Below, one piece after another: positions 9,563-19,923 of a DNA stretch of 64,000 nt. The translations under genes and the position numbers were made by a program. The notes beneath the pieces are model-generated. The model made no database searches. It worked only from the letters and a program-made list of their open reading frames with translations, and had not been told where the DNA came from. How positions within the stretch are numbered: the stretch's first letter is position 1; the number at the start of each line of letters is the position of its first letter. Source of the DNA: Massilia sp. HP4 (GTDB lineage: Bacteria > Pseudomonadota > Gammaproteobacteria > Burkholderiales > Burkholderiaceae_D); NCBI RefSeq assembly GCF_005222695.1, contig NZ_STGG01000011.1, positions 282,277 to 346,276 on the forward strand. Direction: 5' to 3'.

Positions 9563-11896
9563 ATGAAAGAGAAACAAGCAGCATCCTCTTCTTCTTCGAA
9601 GTTCAGCCCCAAACGCCTGGTCCTGATGGCCGTCGCCGGCCTGTTCGGCCTGGGCGCCATCGGCGTGCTGGTGGTCGTGTTCGCCCTTGCGATGGCCTAC
9701 CCCAACCTGCCGGCGCTGGACACGATCACCGACTACCGGCCCAAGATGCCACTGCGCATATTTACAGCAGATAATGTCCTGATCGGCGAATTCGGCGAGG
9801 AGCGCCGCACCCTGGTCCACTTCAAGGACATCCCGGACGTCATGAAGAAGGCCGTGCTGTCGATCGAGGACGACCGCTTCTACGAGCACAGCGGCATCGA
9901 CTACCTGGGCATCATGCGCGCCGCCTTCCGCAACGCCACCGGCGGCGCGCGCCAGGGCGCCTCGACCATTACCCAGCAGGTCGCGCGTAACTTCTTCTTG
10001 TCGTCGGAGCAGACCTTCAAGCGCAAGGCCTACGAGGCCCTGCTGGCCTGGAAGATCGAGAAGAACCTGACCAAGGACCAGATCCTCGAGCTGTACATGA
10101 ACCAGATCTACCTGGGCCAGCGCGCCTTCGGCTTCCAGTCGGCGGCCCAGATCTATTTCGGCAAGGACCTGCGCGACATCACCGTGGCCGAGGCGGCCAT
10201 GCTGGCCGGCCTGCCGAAAGCGCCGTCGGCCTACAACCCCGTCGTCAATCCGACCCGCGCCCGCACCCGCCAGCAGTACATCCTGCAGCGCATGCACCAG
10301 CTCGGCTATATCAACGACGCCCAGTTCGCCCAGGCCAAGGATGAGCCGCTCAAGATCAAGACCGACAGCACCGCCTTCGGCGTGCACGCCGAGTACGTGG
10401 CCGAGATGGCGCGCCAGCTGGTCTACGAGCAGTTCAAGGAAGACACCTATACCCGCGGCCTGAACGTGTTTACCACCATCACCAAGGCCGACCAGGACGC
10501 CGCCTACCTGGCCCTGCGCCGCGGCGTGATGGACTACGAGCGCCGCCGCCCCTACCGCGGCCCGGAATCGTTCATCGAGATCCCAGCTGCGAAAACGGAA
10601 GCCGACGAGGCGATCGAGGCCGAACTGGCCGAGCATCCCGACAGCGACAACATCATCGCCGCTGTTGTTCTCCAGGCCTCCAGCACGCAAGTCCAGGCGA
10701 CCATCGCCTCGGGCGACACCATCACCATTTCCGGCCAGGGCCTGGCCTTCGCGCGCGCCTGGCTGTCCGACAAGGCGGCCCCGAACCGGCGCCTGCGCCG
10801 CGGCGCCGTGATCCGCGTGATGCAGGACGACGAGTCGAAGTGGCTGATCACGCAGATGCCCGAAGTCGAATCGGCGTTTGTCGCGGCCGATACCGAGGAC
10901 GGCTCGATCCGCGCCCTGGTCGGCGGCTTCGACTTCAACCGCAACAAGTTCAACCACGTGACCCAGGCCTGGCGCCAGCCGGGTTCTTCGTTCAAGCCCT
11001 TCATCTACTCGGCCTCGCTCGAGCGCGGCCTGTCGCCGGCGACCATCGTCAACGACGCCCCGATCAGCTTCGACGCCGGCCAGACCGGCGGCCAGGCCTG
11101 GGAGCCGAAGAACTACGACAGCAAGTACGAAGGTCCGATGACCATGCGGCGCGGCCTGACCTCGTCGAAGAACATGGTCTCGATCCGCATCCTGAACAAG
11201 ATCGGCGCGCGCTACGGCCAGGAATTCGCCGCCCGCTTCGGTTTCGAGCCTGAGCGTAATCCCGCCTACCTGACGCTGGCGCTGGGCGCCGGTGCGACCA
11301 CGCCGCTGCAGATGGCCGGCGCCTACGCGGTCTTCGCCAACGGCGGCTACCGCATCAGCCCCTACCTGATCTCGAAGGTCACCGACAGCGACGGCAAGGT
11401 GCTGTCCGAGGCGCGCCCGGCGCGCGCCGGCGACGAAGCGAACCGCGTGATCGACGCCCGCAATGCCTTCCTGATGGACAGCATGCTCAAGGACGTGGTC
11501 CGCTACGGCACCGCGAACAAGGCGATGGCGCTCAAGCGCACCGACCTGGCGGGCAAGACCGGCACCACCAACGACTCGATCGACGCCTGGTTCGCCGGCT
11601 ACCAGCCAAAGGTGGTGGGCATCGCCTGGATGGGCTACGACAAGCCGCGCAACCTGGGCGCACGCGAAACCGGCGGCGGCCTGGCGCTGCCGATCTGGAT
11701 CGGCTATATGCAGAAGGCGCTCAAGGGCGAGCCGAACGTCGAACGCGAGGTGCCGGCCGGGCTGGTGCAATACGGTTCGGATTACTACTACGCCGAGACG
11801 CCACCCGGCAGCGGGGTCGAGACGCTGGACGTCGGCCCGCCGCCGGCGCCGGAGCAGCAGAAGGAACGCGACGCGGTGAGGAACGAGTTGTTCTGA
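9563..11896 (+). CDS. mrcA: penicillin-binding protein 1A (bifunctional class A PBP)
   Basis: 777-residue peptidoglycan synthase. One membrane helix (about 20-45), a GT51 glycosyltransferase domain (EDDRFYEHSGID near 102, GASTITQQVARNFFL, KIEKNLTKDQILELYMNQIYLG), an OB-like insert, then the transpeptidase domain with SxxK (GSSFKPF, about 475), SxN (TSSKNMVS) and KTG (GKTGTTNDS, about 664). It polymerises and crosslinks glycan strands on the periplasmic side. ATG 9563 is preferred over ATG 9533, which overlaps a TATAAT -10 element. Divergent from pilM. Confidence 0.96.
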   Translation: MKEKQAASSSSSKFSPKRLVLMAVAGLFGLGAIGVLVVVFALAMAYPNLPALDTITDYRPKMPLRIFTADNVLIGEFGEERRTLVHFKDIPDVMKKAVLSIEDDRFYEHSGIDYLGIMRAAFRNATGGARQGASTITQQVARNFFLSSEQTFKRKAYEALLAWKIEKNLTKDQILELYMNQIYLGQRAFGFQSAAQIYFGKDLRDITVAEAAMLAGLPKAPSAYNPVVNPTRARTRQQYILQRMHQLGYINDAQFAQAKDEPLKIKTDSTAFGVHAEYVAEMARQLVYEQFKEDTYTRGLNVFTTITKADQDAAYLALRRGVMDYERRRPYRGPESFIEIPAAKTEADEAIEAELAEHPDSDNIIAAVVLQASSTQVQATIASGDTITISGQGLAFARAWLSDKAAPNRRLRRGAVIRVMQDDESKWLITQMPEVESAFVAADTEDGSIRALVGGFDFNRNKFNHVTQAWRQPGSSFKPFIYSASLERGLSPATIVNDAPISFDAGQTGGQAWEPKNYDSKYEGPMTMRRGLTSSKNMVSIRILNKIGARYGQEFAARFGFEPERNPAYLTLALGAGATTPLQMAGAYAVFANGGYRISPYLISKVTDSDGKVLSEARPARAGDEANRVIDARNAFLMDSMLKDVVRYGTANKAMALKRTDLAGKTGTTNDSIDAWFAGYQPKVVGIAWMGYDKPRNLGARETGGGLALPIWIGYMQKALKGEPNVEREVPAGLVQYGSDYYYAETPPGSGVETLDVGPPPAPEQQKERDAVRNELF

Positions 11897-11910
11897 TCCG
11901 GGTGGTGCAG

Positions 11911-11947
11911 CAACGACAAAGGCGGCCAGTGGCCGCCTTTGTCGTTG
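11911..11947. terminator. bidirectional terminator between mrcA and cyaY
   Basis: Perfect 17-bp inverted repeat (11911-11927 and 11931-11947) with a 3-nt AGT loop; A/T-containing stem ends give TTTGTCGTTG on the plus strand and the same on the minus strand. It sits between the convergent mrcA and cyaY genes. Confidence 0.85.
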
Positions 11948-11967
11948 TTCGTTACAGGATCGACGGA

Positions 11968-12297
11968 TCAGGTCAACGACACCGTCGCCCCGCCCTGCTC
12001 GCTCGCATACTTCGACAGCGATGCGAAGAACTCGCTGTCGTCGCGCGTATTGCGCCACTCGTCGCCCACGCGCTTGTAGTGGAAGCCGCCCGAGCGCGCC
12101 GCCACCCACATCTCTTGCAGCGGCGCCTGGCTGTTGACGATGATCTTGGAGCCGTTGTCGATGAACTCGATCTCCAGCACGTTGCCGCTGCGCTTGCATT
12201 CGACGTCGATCACGTCCTCGTCGTTCAGGCGATCGAAGGCTTCCTCGATCTGCTTGAGGGTCAGGTCGGCAAGGTCCAAAAATTCGGTTTCGGTCAT
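11968..12297 (-). CDS. cyaY: iron donor protein CyaY (frataxin)
   Basis: 109 residues, the usual CyaY length. Acidic N-terminal helix (MTETEFLDLADLTLKQIEEAF...DEDVIDVE) that binds iron, then the frataxin beta sheet (IIVNSQAPLQEMWVAARSGG, DEWRNTRDDSEFFASL). It modulates IscS-dependent Fe-S cluster assembly. The start is ATG 12297, preceded by GGAG at 6 nt; four extra codons are open upstream. Divergent from lptM-lysA, a common Burkholderiales arrangement. Confidence 0.95.
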   Translation of the reverse strand: MTETEFLDLADLTLKQIEEAFDRLNDEDVIDVECKRSGNVLEIEFIDNGSKIIVNSQAPLQEMWVAARSGGFHYKRVGDEWRNTRDDSEFFASLSKYASEQGGATVSLT

Positions 12298-12326
12298 GCT
12301 ACACTCCAAAATCTGCTAATCAAACC

Positions 12327-12518
12327 GTGATTCTAATCGTGAAGTCCTCTCTCGTGCTTCTCCCGGCCGTTTTGCTCGCCGCCGCCGTGTCGGGCTGCGG
12401 CCAGACCGGCGACCTGTACATGCCGACGCCGCCCAACAGGCCAGCGCCGCCGCCGGTCGAACAACCGCTCCAGCCGGTTCCTTCCAACAACGCTTCCACC
12501 CCTGCCCCGCACCGCTGA
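12327..12518 (+). CDS. lptM: LPS translocon maturation chaperone LptM (YifL-like lipoprotein)
   Basis: Small outer-membrane lipoprotein, 63 aa from GTG 12327 or 59 aa from GTG 12339; neither has a clear SD. The signal peptide ends in the lipobox AAVSGC, followed directly by the family motif GQTGDLYMP (compare GLKGPLYLP), then a Pro-rich tail. LptM assists oxidative folding of the LptDE LPS translocon. Its stop overlaps the lysA start (TGATG), the conserved lptM-lysA pairing. Confidence 0.88.
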   Translation: MILIVKSSLVLLPAVLLAAAVSGCGQTGDLYMPTPPNRPAPPPVEQPLQPVPSNNASTPAPHR

Positions 12519-13798
12519 TGTCCTATTTTTCGCACCAAGACGGCGTCCTGCACGCCGAAAACGTGTCGCTGTCCGCCATTGCGGAACAATTCGGCACGCC
12601 GACCTACGTCTACTCGAAAGCCGCCCTGCTCGACAACTTTAGCGCCTATCACGACGCCTGCCGGGGTCGCGACGCCCTGGTCTGCTACGCGATGAAGGCC
12701 AACTCGAACCTGGCCGTGCTCGACCTGCTGGCGCGCCAGGGCGCGGGCTTCGACATCGTCTCGGGCGGCGAACTGCTGCGCGTGATCGCGGCCGGCGGCG
12801 ATCCGGGCAAGACCATCTTCTCGGGTGTCGGCAAGACCGTCGACGAGATGCAGCTTGCGCTGGAAAAAGGCATCCTGTGCTTCAACGTCGAATCGATCCC
12901 CGAACTGCACCGCCTGGACGAAGTCGCCGGCAAGCTCGGCATGCGCGCGCCGGTCTCGCTACGCGTGAACCCGAACGTCGACGCCAAGACCCACCCGTAT
13001 ATCGCGACCGGCCTGAAGGCCAACAAGTTCGGCGTGGCCTTCGACGATGCGCTGGCCACCTACCGCACCGCCGCCAGCCTGCCCAACCTGGACGTGGTCG
13101 GCATCGACTGCCATATCGGTTCGCAGCTGCTGGACGACGCCCCGCTGCTCGAAGCGCTCGATAAGCTGATCGAACTGATCGACACCCTGCACGCCGAGGG
13201 CATCCACCTGCACCACCTGGACATCGGCGGCGGCCTCGGCGTCGACTACGGCGTGGCCGGCGACGGGCCGCCGGTGCCGGTCGGCGACTATCTGGGCCGC
13301 CTGTTCCAGCGCATCGACGCCTGGCGCGCCGCAAAACACGGCGGCCAGCCGATGAAGGTGATCTTCGAGCCGGGCCGCTCGATCGTCGCCAATGCCGGCG
13401 TGCTGCTGACCAAGACCGAGTTCCTGAAACCGGGCGCCGAAAAGAATTTCTGCATCGTCGACGCCGCGATGAACGACCTGATGCGTCCGACCCTGTACCA
13501 GGCCTGGATGGGCGTGCAGGCCGTGACGCCGCGCGCTGGCGAAAAACTGGTGTGGGACATCGTCGGTCCGGTGTGCGAGTCGGGCGACTGGCTGGCGCGC
13601 GAGCGCGAACTGGCGCTCGAGCAGGGCGACCTGCTGGCGATCATGACGGCCGGCGCCTATGGCATGACGATGGCGTCGAACTACAATACCCGCGGCCGCG
13701 CGGCCGAGGTGATCGTCGATGGGGATGTTACCCATCTGGTGCGCCGGCGCGAAACGCCGGCCGAGGTGTTCGCGCTGGAAACGATGATCAATACCTGA
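12518..13798 (+). CDS. lysA: diaminopimelate decarboxylase
   Basis: 426 residues. PLP fold III enzyme converting meso-diaminopimelate to L-lysine, the last step of lysine synthesis. Motifs: CYAMKANSN with the PLP lysine near 60, HIGSQ near 200, DIGGGLG, EPGRSIVANAG, and the C-terminal active-site segment GPVCESGDWLARER with the catalytic cysteine. Overlaps lptM by one base. Confidence 0.97.
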   Translation: MSYFSHQDGVLHAENVSLSAIAEQFGTPTYVYSKAALLDNFSAYHDACRGRDALVCYAMKANSNLAVLDLLARQGAGFDIVSGGELLRVIAAGGDPGKTIFSGVGKTVDEMQLALEKGILCFNVESIPELHRLDEVAGKLGMRAPVSLRVNPNVDAKTHPYIATGLKANKFGVAFDDALATYRTAASLPNLDVVGIDCHIGSQLLDDAPLLEALDKLIELIDTLHAEGIHLHHLDIGGGLGVDYGVAGDGPPVPVGDYLGRLFQRIDAWRAAKHGGQPMKVIFEPGRSIVANAGVLLTKTEFLKPGAEKNFCIVDAAMNDLMRPTLYQAWMGVQAVTPRAGEKLVWDIVGPVCESGDWLARERELALEQGDLLAIMTAGAYGMTMASNYNTRGRAAEVIVDGDVTHLVRRRETPAEVFALETMINT

Positions 13799-13808
13799 TC
13801 GGACCCGG

Positions 13809-14774
13809 CTAGCTTGCGCTGGAGGCGGCGATATTCGGCATCCGCGTTCGCGTGACGAGCCAGATCCCGCCGCACACCAGCACCAGCGCCACGAGGTTTT
13901 TCCATTCGAAGATGGTCTCGCCCAGGAACAGGGCCGACAGTGCGGCGCCGAACACCGGCACCAGGAAGGCAAAGATCGTGATCCTGCCGACCGGATTGTG
14001 TTTGAGGAGCAGGCTCCACAAGGTAAAGGCCACCGCCGACAGCAAGGCAAGGTAGGCCAGCAGCACGGTCGATGCCGGCGTCACGGCGCCATAGGCGCCG
14101 CCGGTCGCATAACCGCCCGCGAGCAAGGCGAGGCCGCCGATGGCCAGCTGCCAGCCGGTCATCACCATCGCATCCATGCCTGCGGAAACGCGTTTGCCAT
14201 AGATCGAGGCGGCCGACAGCACGAACGCCGCGATCACGATGAAACCTTCGCCCTGCAGGGACACGGGCGCATCGAGCGGGCCGGCGCCGGCGTTGACGGC
14301 CAGTACGCCGGCGAAGCCGAGCAGGCATCCCACGCTCTTGCGCTTGGACAGCTTGTCATTGTGGTACACGAAGTGCGCCAGGAGCACGCTGAAGAAAGTG
14401 GTGGTCGCATTCAGGATCGAGGCGCGCACCCCGGTCGTGTAAGCCAGGCCAATGTAGAAGAACACGTATTGCAGGCCGGTCTGCGCCGCGCCGAGTACGG
14501 CGAGCTGGCCAAACTGGTGGCGGCTCAGCCGCAGGACGGGTTTTCCCATGATCGCCGCCAGCACCACCAGGCACAGGCCGGCCAGCAGGAAGCGGTAGCC
14601 CGCGAAAATCAGCTTGGACGGCACATCTTGCTGGGCAATGCCGAGCATCTCATAGCCGGTCTTGATCGCAGGATAAGAGCTGCCCCACAGGACACAGCAC
14701 AGCGTCGCCAATACCAGCACCATCCTGGGCTGAGAGAAAAACTGCAGCCCGTAGCGCTGATCTGGTTGGTTCAT
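13809..14774 (-). CDS. DMT-family (EamA) transporter
   Basis: 321 residues with ten predicted membrane helices forming two EamA repeats (about 18-150 and 165-305). The family exports small metabolites such as amino acids; the substrate cannot be read from sequence. Motifs typical of EamA: GSSYPAIKTGYEML in helix 1 and VFGAALSALFLGETIFEW in the penultimate helix. Convergent with lysA, only 10 bp apart; a lysine/amino-acid exporter role is conceivable but unsupported. Confidence 0.85.
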   Translation of the reverse strand: MNQPDQRYGLQFFSQPRMVLVLATLCCVLWGSSYPAIKTGYEMLGIAQQDVPSKLIFAGYRFLLAGLCLVVLAAIMGKPVLRLSRHQFGQLAVLGAAQTGLQYVFFYIGLAYTTGVRASILNATTTFFSVLLAHFVYHNDKLSKRKSVGCLLGFAGVLAVNAGAGPLDAPVSLQGEGFIVIAAFVLSAASIYGKRVSAGMDAMVMTGWQLAIGGLALLAGGYATGGAYGAVTPASTVLLAYLALLSAVAFTLWSLLLKHNPVGRITIFAFLVPVFGAALSALFLGETIFEWKNLVALVLVCGGIWLVTRTRMPNIAASSAS

Positions 14775-14856
14775 TGCTTAACTCACTGGAATAGTGGCAA
14801 AGCTGACAATGATACTAGGCATTGGACGACTCTGCCGGGGCCCCTCCCGGTCGACC

Positions 14857-15464
14857 TCAGGCCCGTTGCCTGACATGCCAGTACACCCGCAGCGCCAGCA
14901 ACACCGCCACGATGCCCCCGAACAAAATCGGCTGCGCGAAGTCGCTCTTGCCCTCTTTCATCCACCAGAAATGCAGGATCGCCAGCGGGCCGATCGCATA
15001 GATCAGCCGGTGCAGCCACTGCCAGCCCTTGCCGCCCAGGCGCTTGATCATCGCATTGGTCGATGTCGCCGCCAACGGGATCAAGAGCACGAAAGCGATG
15101 AAGCCGACCAGGATGAACGGGCGCTTCACGACATCGGCCAGCATCGCCGCGACATCGAAGAAATGGTCGAACCACAGGAAGGCGATGAAGTGCACCAGTG
15201 CATAGAAGAAGGTGAACAGGCCGACCATGCGCCGCAGTTTGATCAGCCAGTTCCAGCCGGACAGGCGCCGCAGCGGCGTGACGGCCAGGGTGATGCACAG
15301 AAAGTACAGCGCCCACTCACCGCTGATCCTGGTGATCTCGGCCAGCGGATCGGTGAAGGCGCTGGTCGCCGTACCCCACACCAGGCGCGCGAAAGGCAAC
15401 AGGGAAAGGATAAAAACAGCGGTCTTTACCCACCCGACCTGCTTATTGGAAAGCTGCAACGCCA

Positions 15465-15465
<1 letters not shown>
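14857..15465 (-). CDS. msrQ: MsrQ, heme membrane subunit of the MsrPQ system
   Basis: 202 residues, six membrane helices, ferric-reductase-like. Conserved histidines for heme b lie in helices (ALVHFIAFLW, WLHRLIYAIGPLAILHF). It passes electrons from the quinone pool/flavin to periplasmic MsrP. Its ATG overlaps the msrP stop (ATGA), so the two are translationally coupled. Confidence 0.94.
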
Positions 15466-16442
<977 letters not shown>

Positions 16443-16510
16443 GGCTGGCCTTGGGAACTGGTGGTGTGCTTACATTACACCAAGTTCCCTTAAGCCAGCG
16501 TTAGGGTCGC

Positions 16511-17692
16511 TTACAGCTCCCCGTACGAATGCAAGCCCGACAGGAACATGTTCACCCCCAGGAAGGCGAAGGTGGTTACCAGCAAGCCCACCACCGCCCA
16601 CCAGGCCGCCACGCGGCCGCGCAGGCCGGTCATGAGACGCATGTGCAGCCAGGCCGCGTAGTTGAGCCAGACGATCAGGGCCCAGGTCTCTTTCGGATCC
16701 CACGACCAGTAGCCGCCCCACGCCTCGGCCGCCCACAGCGCGCCCAGGATGGTGGCGACGGTGAAGAAGGCGAAGCCGATCGAGATCGCCTTGTACATCA
16801 CGTCGTCCAGCACCTCGAACGACGGCAGGCGGTCGGCCAGGATGCCGTGCGACTTGAGCAGGTAGGCGCTGCCGACCATCGCCGCGAGGGCGAAGGTGCC
16901 ATAGCCGATGAAGTTGGCCGGGACGTGGATCTTCATCCACCAGCTCTGCAGCGCCGGAACCAGCGGCTGGATCTGGGCGGCGTCGCGCGACACCGTGTAC
17001 CACAGCAAGAACGCCACGGCGGCGGCGATGATCAGCATCACGAACGGGCCCAGCTGGCGGGTGGCGTAGTGTTCTTCGTAGTACAGGTGGAACATCGCGG
17101 TGATGATCGCGAACAGGATGAACACTTCGTACAGGTTCGACACCGGGATGTGGCCGACGTCCGGCCCGATCAGGTAGCTTTCGTACCAGCGCACCATCAT
17201 GCCGACCGAGCCGATCACGATGGCGGCCCAGCACAGGTTGGCGCCGACGCTGCCGCCGAACTTGCCGCGGCTGAACAGGCCGACCCAATAGAAGACGGTC
17301 GAGAACATGAACAGCGCGCTCATCCACAAGATGGCCGAGCCGCTCGACAGCATGTATTTTAGAAAGAATTTCTGCTCGGCCGCCGCCAGGTTGCCGTCGT
17401 ACATCGAGATTGCGGCCAGCGAGATCACGCCGACCAGCGGCACCAGCCAGCGCATCGGTTTCCAGTACCAGCCCAGCGCCGCGAACACCGGCGCGGTACA
17501 GATCAGGATCGCTTCTTCATAGATGTCCATGAAGTGGCCATATTGAACCTGGGCGTACAGGGCCGCGGCCACCAGCGCCAGGCCGTACAGCCAGTCGGCG
17601 GCGGTCAGGCGGCGGAAGTAGCCGACCTTCTCCTGGTATTTCTCGGTCGAGCGCAGCGCGCGATCGCTTTTGGTGTGGGACAGTTCCATCAT
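16511..17692 (-). CDS. ccsB: System II cytochrome c biogenesis protein CcsB/ResC (CcsA family)
   Basis: 393 residues with about eight membrane helices. Contains the tryptophan-rich heme-handling WWD motif (AWGGYWSWDPKETW near residue 315) and flanking conserved histidines (KIHVPANF, YAAWLHMRL). With ResB it exports heme and attaches it to apocytochromes c. It lies 21 nt after resB, and the two form one transcription unit; System II is normal for this lineage. Confidence 0.95.
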   Translation of the reverse strand: MMELSHTKSDRALRSTEKYQEKVGYFRRLTAADWLYGLALVAAALYAQVQYGHFMDIYEEAILICTAPVFAALGWYWKPMRWLVPLVGVISLAAISMYDGNLAAAEQKFFLKYMLSSGSAILWMSALFMFSTVFYWVGLFSRGKFGGSVGANLCWAAIVIGSVGMMVRWYESYLIGPDVGHIPVSNLYEVFILFAIITAMFHLYYEEHYATRQLGPFVMLIIAAAVAFLLWYTVSRDAAQIQPLVPALQSWWMKIHVPANFIGYGTFALAAMVGSAYLLKSHGILADRLPSFEVLDDVMYKAISIGFAFFTVATILGALWAAEAWGGYWSWDPKETWALIVWLNYAAWLHMRLMTGLRGRVAAWWAVVGLLVTTFAFLGVNMFLSGLHSYGEL

Positions 17693-17713
17693 TTTCTCCA
17701 GATCGCTGCCAGC

Positions 17714-19804
17714 TTACGCCGGTTGCGGCAGCTTGACCGACAAGTCTTCGAATTCGCGCTCGAAATCGAGCGTCTTGCGCTGGGTGCTCATCGCCATCAG
17801 GGCCTCGGCACCACCATCTACGTCGCGCACCCAGATCCAGACGCGCCGCTCGCGGATATAGAACATCGCGAACACCCCGAGCGTCAGCAGCACGCAGCCG
17901 AAGTAGACCACATTCTTGCCCGGCGAGCGCGTCATCTGCAGCACCGAAGCCTTTACTTCGGTAAATTCATCCAGCTGCAAGTAGACCGGCGCGCCGTACA
18001 GGAAGCTGTCCGACAGCGCATTGGTGGCCAGTTGCAGGAAGCGTCCGCTGGCTTCGGTCGGCTCGGCCGCCGCGTCGCCATTCCTTTCGCGCGCCACCTG
18101 CCACAGCTCCCACAGTGCGCCGTTGAGCATTTTCATGAAGATGCCGGCGGCCTTTTCCTGCTCGGCCTGCGGGATCTGGTCCAGGAAGCGGGCCACGCCG
18201 ACGAAGCCGCCGCGGCCGTCGCCGCCGGCAAAGATGTCGAGCGTACGGACCGCCGAATCCTTCAGTTGGCCGGCCAGCGCGCTGCCGCCCTGCCCGGCGC
18301 TCATGGCGCGCGCGGCGTAGCGGGTGGCCGCTTGCTGGCGCGCGGCCGGATCCGACAGCGCCGCGCGCAGGCGCATCCAGTCGCCTACGCCGTGGCGCTC
18401 GTCGGAAGGAATGCGCAGGAAGCTGAAGTTCTCGGACGGGTTCGCGCGCACGCCGGCCAGGTAGACCTGGGCCCCTTCGAGAGTCAGCGGCTGCATATAG
18501 TTCATGTACTCGCGCGCCTGGCCCGTGTGGTCGCGCAGCTTGTATTGCACGCTGGGGCCGACATTCTTGAGGTCCTTGTTCGCGTCCGGGTCGGCCGCCG
18601 CACCCGAGGCCTTGCCCAGGGTGGCCGACAACTGCGCATTGAGCGAGGTGTTCTTGCTCACCGCGCGCGTGTCGTTGCCCTGGGCGATGTTCTCCACATT
18701 GAAGGGACGGAAGCCCGACCACTCGACCGAATACGTGTCCTTGCCGAATTTCAGCTCGGTCTCGCCGTTGACGACACCCTCGATCGCGAAATTCGCCGCG
18801 CTGCCACCCGTCATCGGGAAGCCCGTGAGCTTGAGCTTGCTGCCACCATCGTCAAAGCTCGACTGGTAGACGGCGATGCCCTTGTAGATCAGCGGGTGGT
18901 TGACCTTGATGGTCGATTCGAATTTGTGGCCATTTTCCAGGTCGTGCACCACGACGTCGCTGGCGAACAGCTTGGGCATGCCGGTCGAATAGAACTCGAT
19001 ATGGAATTTCTTGAGCTCGATCCCGAACGGCAGCTCTTGCACCAGCACGCCCGACGGTTGATTCAGGATCGCGGTATGGCTGGTCTGGCCCTCGGCAATC
19101 GCGGTATTGCCGCGGAAGCTGGGGTTGCCGACACCCAGCCGGTGCTGGGCCGGGATCTCGGCGATCACGCCGCTGCCGGTAAACGGAGTTTTGCCAAAGA
19201 ACCATTGCTGCACGCGCACCGGGAGTTCCGAATCCAGCATGCCGCCCAGCAGGATCACGATGATCGAGGTGTGGGCGAAGATATAGCCGAACTTGTTGCC
19301 GGCGCCCTTCTTGGCCGTGACCAGGAGCGCCTGGTCTTTTTCGACGATCTTCGTGGCATAGCCGGCGTGGCGCAGGCGCAACGCGCTCTGCTCGGCCAGC
19401 TCGGTGCGCGCCAGCGGCGCCTGCCAGTCGGCCTTGTGGTGGAAATTGCGCAGCGAGTCGACGCGCACGTTCTCGCGCCAGCTGCGCATATCGCGCAGCA
19501 TCTTGGGGGTGTTGCGCACCACGCACAGGGCGGTGGAGACGATCAGCACCACCAGGATGACCAGGAACCACCAGCTCGAATAGACGTTGTACAGGCCGAG
19601 CTTGTCGAAGACCTCGAACCAGAACGGCCCGAACTGGTTCACGTAATTGGGCATCGGCTCGTTCTGCTTGAGCACGGTGCCGATGACGGAGGCGATCGAG
19701 ATGATGGTGAGCAGGCTGATCGCGAAGCGCATCGACGAGATCAGCTCGACCGCCTCGGCCAGCCAGCGGCGGCGGGTATTCAGTTCAATTCCGGTGGTAC
19801 TCAT
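17714..19804 (-). CDS. resB: cytochrome c biogenesis protein ResB (Ccs1)
   Basis: 696 residues. Membrane helices near the N-terminus (about 20-40, 80-105), another near 180-200 (FGYIFAHTSIIVILLGGML, with a conserved His), a large periplasmic domain, and a last helix near 635-655 followed by the conserved RERRVWIWV. Partner of CcsB in heme delivery and cytochrome c synthesis. The adjacent cytochrome c4 gene is a plausible client. Confidence 0.95.
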   Translation of the reverse strand: MSTTGIELNTRRRWLAEAVELISSMRFAISLLTIISIASVIGTVLKQNEPMPNYVNQFGPFWFEVFDKLGLYNVYSSWWFLVILVVLIVSTALCVVRNTPKMLRDMRSWRENVRVDSLRNFHHKADWQAPLARTELAEQSALRLRHAGYATKIVEKDQALLVTAKKGAGNKFGYIFAHTSIIVILLGGMLDSELPVRVQQWFFGKTPFTGSGVIAEIPAQHRLGVGNPSFRGNTAIAEGQTSHTAILNQPSGVLVQELPFGIELKKFHIEFYSTGMPKLFASDVVVHDLENGHKFESTIKVNHPLIYKGIAVYQSSFDDGGSKLKLTGFPMTGGSAANFAIEGVVNGETELKFGKDTYSVEWSGFRPFNVENIAQGNDTRAVSKNTSLNAQLSATLGKASGAAADPDANKDLKNVGPSVQYKLRDHTGQAREYMNYMQPLTLEGAQVYLAGVRANPSENFSFLRIPSDERHGVGDWMRLRAALSDPAARQQAATRYAARAMSAGQGGSALAGQLKDSAVRTLDIFAGGDGRGGFVGVARFLDQIPQAEQEKAAGIFMKMLNGALWELWQVARERNGDAAAEPTEASGRFLQLATNALSDSFLYGAPVYLQLDEFTEVKASVLQMTRSPGKNVVYFGCVLLTLGVFAMFYIRERRVWIWVRDVDGGAEALMAMSTQRKTLDFEREFEDLSVKLPQPA

Positions 19805-19846
19805 ACTCTACAACTTTCATCCGGCGCAGGGGCTGGCCCGCGCGTG

Positions 19847-19879
19847 GAAAAAAGGGCGCCAGCTCGACGCTGCCGCCCT
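19847..19879 (-). terminator. terminator after cytochrome c4 gene
   Basis: Hairpin with arms AGGGCG/CGCCCT and an inner CAGC/GCTG, loop of 5 nt, followed on the minus strand by six T. It lies between the cytochrome c4 stop (19924) and resB (19804), so resB-ccsB would depend on read-through or a promoter in the short gap. Confidence 0.65.
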
Positions 19880-19923
19880 CTTCCGTTCATCTCATGTCCG
19901 TGCGTGGCGCTAAAGACACACTT

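Noticed and set aside
9491..12199. 902-codon minus-strand frame over mrcA
   Set aside because: Antisense shadow of mrcA; no domain and no start context.
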